NCBI RefSeq assembly: GCF_032062135.1
Contig: NC_092864.1
Span: 24,584,571-24,648,570 of the forward strand
Length of the DNA: 64,000 bases
Source: Pyxicephalus adspersus
Lineage: Eukaryota > Chordata > Amphibia > Anura > Pyxicephalidae
Reading direction: 5' to 3'
This document shows positions 61,505 to 64,000 of this stretch, in pieces; the stretch's first letter is position 1; each line of letters opens with the position of its first letter. The notes beneath the pieces were generated by a model that saw only the letters and a program-made list of their open reading frames with translations, did not search any database and had not been told where the DNA came from. Both the position numbers and the translations under genes were made by a program.

Positions 61505-64000
61505 CTAATGCAACTTATTTTTACCATGATTGGATTTCATTTTATTTGTATGGCATTAAACATGTAAAGTTTGGAGCAGATTCAAATACTGAGCTCCAAC
61601 TAGTCTACAGTCAGGTAACACTCACTGCTACCCTTTTTCAGCTCAAAATGAAAACTTTGCTCCAGCATTATAACCCTGTCACATGGGATTCCAAAAGGGG
61701 ACTTAACATCGGCATTTCAAAAACTTTTCACTGCTCCACAGTGGCCATTTCAAAACAGTCTCAAGGCCAGCAGCACAGAGATGTAACAACGACTGATGAA
61801 AAACAAACTTTATCATTGTTTACAATGCACAGCTCTTTAGCAAAATTTCTGGTCATTTAGTTAGGGTTTAAATCTACCTAAAATTATCTGCATTGTTTTC
61901 ATTGGGTTGGCTGACCAAACTGCATTTTAACTATAAGGAGTAGTTCAGCTGAACAATTATGTGGCACATACAGTAAGCACCGAGTAAATATTTCTAGATA
62001 CACAAAGACATGGTTATCAATGTCCATCTTCAAATATTTGGCAGGCTTCCATGTTAAGGCTAACTATACACTTTAAAATGTATAACACTTTCTTGGATAT
62101 TTATGTTTTTTGCATCTGGTCATATTCATTAGCAAACATTTACCTGATCAAACAAATAGATGGTAACATCGTCAAAAAAGCTCACAGCCTTTTTGCTCTT
62201 CCCAAGTAATCGTTTTGAAGCTGGCTTGTATGGTTTAATTAAACTTTTTAAGTTTTTCCCATCATCTGTTTCCATGTGAACAACAGGAACTGGATGGACA
62301 GTGTCGTCATCACTGTCAGAGCTGAAACTATGAAGGGTGAAAGCTCTTATGTCATCATCTGAATCATCACTGTTCTCATCCTCTTCATCTGCATCCATGC
62401 CATCTTCTGACAAATCAAGGAGGCCGGTAGCATCCAACTTTCCTAAGTATTTGCCTTCCATATCTGGTTCTTTCAATTTCTGTCCTTCATTATGGCCTAA
62501 AAATGGTATATCTTTGATTGAGCGCATTGAGCAGAAAACCTCAGAAGGTCCAAATGGATTTACAATTTCCTCGTCCTGTTCTAATACTCTGTCATCTGCA
62601 GTAGAAGTTTGTTCTGTCCACTCTTCTGGAATAAGCAACTTTTTGGGTGCACTCTTTTTGAAAGTATTTTCTGTTTCTTCTGAAGACTGAGAAATATTTG
62701 AATCTTTTATTTCGGGAACATGATTTTCCAAAACATCTGACTTTTTTTCTGGCTCAGAATCATTGTCAGAAAAATAAGCAGAGTCACGGTAAGAGTTGTG
62801 ACCGCCATTAGCAGAATTCAGAGTTTTACTGTCAGGATCTTGCTCATTATCCTCCAAATTATTTTGTCCAACTTCTGATATTATAATAACAGGGGCTGTA
62901 AAAGCAGAGGTCTCTGAATCTGCAGAATGGCCTGATGGACCATTCACATGCGAGGTCCACTCAGGAGATTCAAGGTTCTCAGTCTCATATCCACTATCAG
63001 CTGGTTTATCAGATGGCACAAACTTGTGTGAATCTTCAGTGTCTAATATATTCTGGACATCTAAAGAATCCAGAGAATCGGGTGTTCCTATAGATGGTAC
63101 CAAAGACTGTGTACAATTTGATATGGTATCATCTAACAAACTGTCTTGGCTCGTTGAATCTGATAAAGCGGTAGATTTCACTGAAACTCTATTTAAAATA
63201 CTTTCTCCATTTACATGCTTTGCTGATTTGTCACCATCTATAATAGCTAAACTGTCATCAAATCCAGAATGTATTTGTTCATTACAAATATTTTCCTGAG
63301 CCACAACATCTTTGCTGTGACTAATAGATTTTAGTCCTTCACTTTCTTCATTCAATACATCAAAAAGTTCTGACTCAAAAGACATACTTTTTGAGTCTTC
63401 ATCTTTCCTACCATTTTTTATATTGCACACAGGCATGCTTTCATTTTCTGCATGCAGATCAGTGTCTATGGAAAGATCTGAGAACGAATTACAAGCAGCA
63501 GGCTTCAATTGATCTACCAATGGCGAATGTATCAAGTCCTCTTGTTTGGAGTTTTTCTCAAGATCCACTGTTGCCTGTTCCCCTGAGATATTAAGAAATG
63601 AAGCATCGAGCTCTGCTAACATGAGCTCAATGTCCAAACTTCTAGTGTTTTCAAAAACATTTTTTGAATCCAGGTTACTCTGCAATGGTTTTGTATAATC
63701 TAATATAGGATCATTTGCAAACAGACTGTCTGACAGCATGTTCTTCTCTTTCAAGAATAAAAAATTGTCAGAAAGTTCTTTGAAATCTTCAAACCCCAGA
63801 TTTGATTCTGGTATGCTTTCCAAACTCATGGCATCTGTGTCAAAAATGTTCTTTTTATCAGGGAAATCAGTCTTTGAACAAAGAGAACCAGCATCAGCTT
63901 GGACTCGGCTTTGATTGGTTAGGTCACAAAGGGACACCTCATTCTGACTTTTAGCTGGTTCAGTGAATGGCAATGCAGTGCGAGAAGATACATCCAGGGT
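56597..64000 (-). CDS. lmtk2: LMTK2, 3' part (four coding exons, spliced; 5' end outside window)
   Basis: Lemur tyrosine kinase 2 is a membrane-anchored kinase (Ser/Thr activity despite the name) that binds PP1C, inhibitor-2, p35/CDK5 and myosin VI and works in endosomal recycling and axonal transport. Exons in transcript order are >64000-62144, 60928-60799, 58769-58521 and 56625-56597. All are GT-AG and in frame: 754 residues then TGA. The kinase domain lies beyond the right edge. What is visible is the long acidic tail, then the family block [17 protein letters not shown], then [46 protein letters not shown] and the end [14 protein letters not shown] fits the RVxF PP1-docking pattern. The 1857-base exon has no early stop. 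Human LMTK2 is about 1503 residues, so about half is here. Confidence 0.95.
57144..57184. repeat. (TATC)n/(AC)n microsatellite
   Basis: About six TATC units followed by about seven AC units. Confidence 0.95.
57750..58240. mobile_element. pogo/Tigger-like non-autonomous element
   Basis: TA lies on both sides (57748-57749 and 58241-58242). The left end CAGGTAGCCCCCAGGTTA pairs with CAGGTAGTTCCCGGGTTA read from the right. 491 bases. A 126-codon minus frame overlaps it but shows no transposase motif. Assignment rests on the TA target and the CAGGTAGTYCCC end style. Confidence 0.6.
58521..58769 (-). CDS. lmtk2: LMTK2 penultimate coding exon
   Basis: The acceptor is CTCTTTTAG and the donor GGGG|GTAAGT (minus strand). 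It encodes [15 protein letters not shown] through [12 protein letters not shown] to [10 protein letters not shown]. The FSPPPP and FSISP patches are proline-directed phosphosite-like. Phase 1 at both ends. Confidence 0.95.
59373..59828. mobile_element. TTAA-type MITE, relative of the 4.3 kb element
   Basis: The right end read in reverse is AGCGTACCTAAACTCACAAT, close to the 4296 element's left end. It is flanked by CTAA (59369-59372) and TTAA (59829-59832). It shares the 'TACGTCACCCGA' and 'CATAAAAGGGT' blocks with the 4.3 kb copy in inverted orientation. Contains an A/C-rich run at 59710-59756. Confidence 0.65.
60147..60402. mobile_element. hAT MITE, relative of the 16.8 kb element
   Basis: A perfect 8-base target duplication ATGTAAAG (60139-60146 and 60403-60410). 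Ends CAGAGGTGCCCAAC and GTTCAGGACCACTG. Shares TCTGGCATCATGA and GTGACACACAGCTCCCC with 16762-17113; the first element is longer. Confidence 0.85.
60799..60928 (-). CDS. lmtk2: LMTK2 coding exon, third from the end
   Basis: The acceptor is TTTTTTTGTAG and the donor GAAG|GTATGG (minus strand). It encodes [20 protein letters not shown] and then a Ser-rich stretch ending [10 protein letters not shown], and joins YLFDQ of the large exon in phase 0. Confidence 0.95.
61132..61195. repeat. Perfect 28-bp inverted repeat with 8-base loop
   Basis: The left arm (61132-61159, starting CATTATACAACAAGG) is the exact reverse complement of the right arm (61168-61195). The loop is ATTCCCGA. The flanks do not pair, and no target duplication was found. 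Confidence 0.95.
61400..61504 (+). repeat. SINE tail plus (TAA)n
   Basis: ATGTACAGTGCTGCGTAATA and TGTTGGTGCTAT match the tail of the SINEs at 24.3 and 37.2 kb, followed by TAA triplets to 61504. The SINE head is missing. Confidence 0.65.
62144..64000 (-). CDS. lmtk2: LMTK2 large central exon, partial
   Basis: Open over all 619 codons, from [15 protein letters not shown] at the window edge to TIYLFDQ and the donor CAG|GTAAAT. Its frame-start reported at 63973 is only a TTG; coding clearly continues upstream. Composition is Asp/Glu/Ser-rich and disordered-looking. The conserved part is the last ~130 residues ([34 protein letters not shown]). Confidence 0.96.

Larger units (their letters stand above)
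60929..62143 (-). other. LMTK2 intron with inverted repeat and SINE tail
   Basis: 1215 bases, GT-AG. It contains a poly-G run at 60989-60997, the perfect inverted repeat at 61132-61195 and a SINE tail with TAA triplets at 61400-61504. Confidence 0.8.

Noticed and set aside
62337..62690. 117-codon + frame opposite LMTK2
   Set aside because: Shadow of the LMTK2 exon, Ser-rich because the sense strand is acidic.

Overview
This 64 kb window is vertebrate nuclear DNA, most likely from a frog. Three single-copy vertebrate genes are recognisable: spliced TECPR1, BHLHA15 (MIST1) and spliced LMTK2. The intervening DNA is AT-rich and full of DNA-transposon debris (hAT, Tc1/Sleeping-Beauty-like, TTAA-flanked piggyBac-like, Harbinger-like and pogo-like), tRNA-like SINEs and microsatellites. 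That mix, and several repeat families I recognise by eye from anuran genomes, points to an anuran; the species cannot be named from this window. There is no bacterial-type content (no operons, CRISPR or phage).

Layout. Positions 1-14670 (+) carry the last seven coding exons of TECPR1, covering the end of the second DysF domain, the C-terminal tectonin repeats and the stop. Positions 14671-28137 are TECPR1 3' UTR plus intergenic DNA, including a degenerate tandem array at 26.4-27.6 kb. Positions 28138-28680 (-) are the whole BHLHA15 reading frame in one coding exon, with a good splice acceptor 75 bases upstream of its ATG, so at least one more 5' non-coding exon is expected. Positions 28756 to about 51.9 kb are a long gene-poor interval with one 417-base assembly gap. 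From about 51.9 kb to 64000 (-) lies the 3' end of LMTK2: an inferred long 3' UTR, three small terminal coding exons and 1857 bases of the large central exon, which runs off the right edge.

The order and relative orientation (LMTK2 and BHLHA15 on one strand, TECPR1 convergent on the other) match, from memory, the human 7q21.3-q22.1 region, so this is conserved synteny. The genes are not a functional unit: TECPR1 acts in autophagosome-lysosome maturation and membrane-damage responses, BHLHA15 is the secretory-cell bHLH transcription factor, and LMTK2 is a membrane-anchored kinase of endosomal traffic.

I found no convincing new biological system. The items most worth a second look are a GC-AG intron in TECPR1, a perfect 28-bp inverted repeat in an LMTK2 intron, a TTAA-flanked MITE nested in a Sleeping-Beauty-like element, an OposCharlie1-like hAT element with two internal hairpins, and two degenerate minisatellites.
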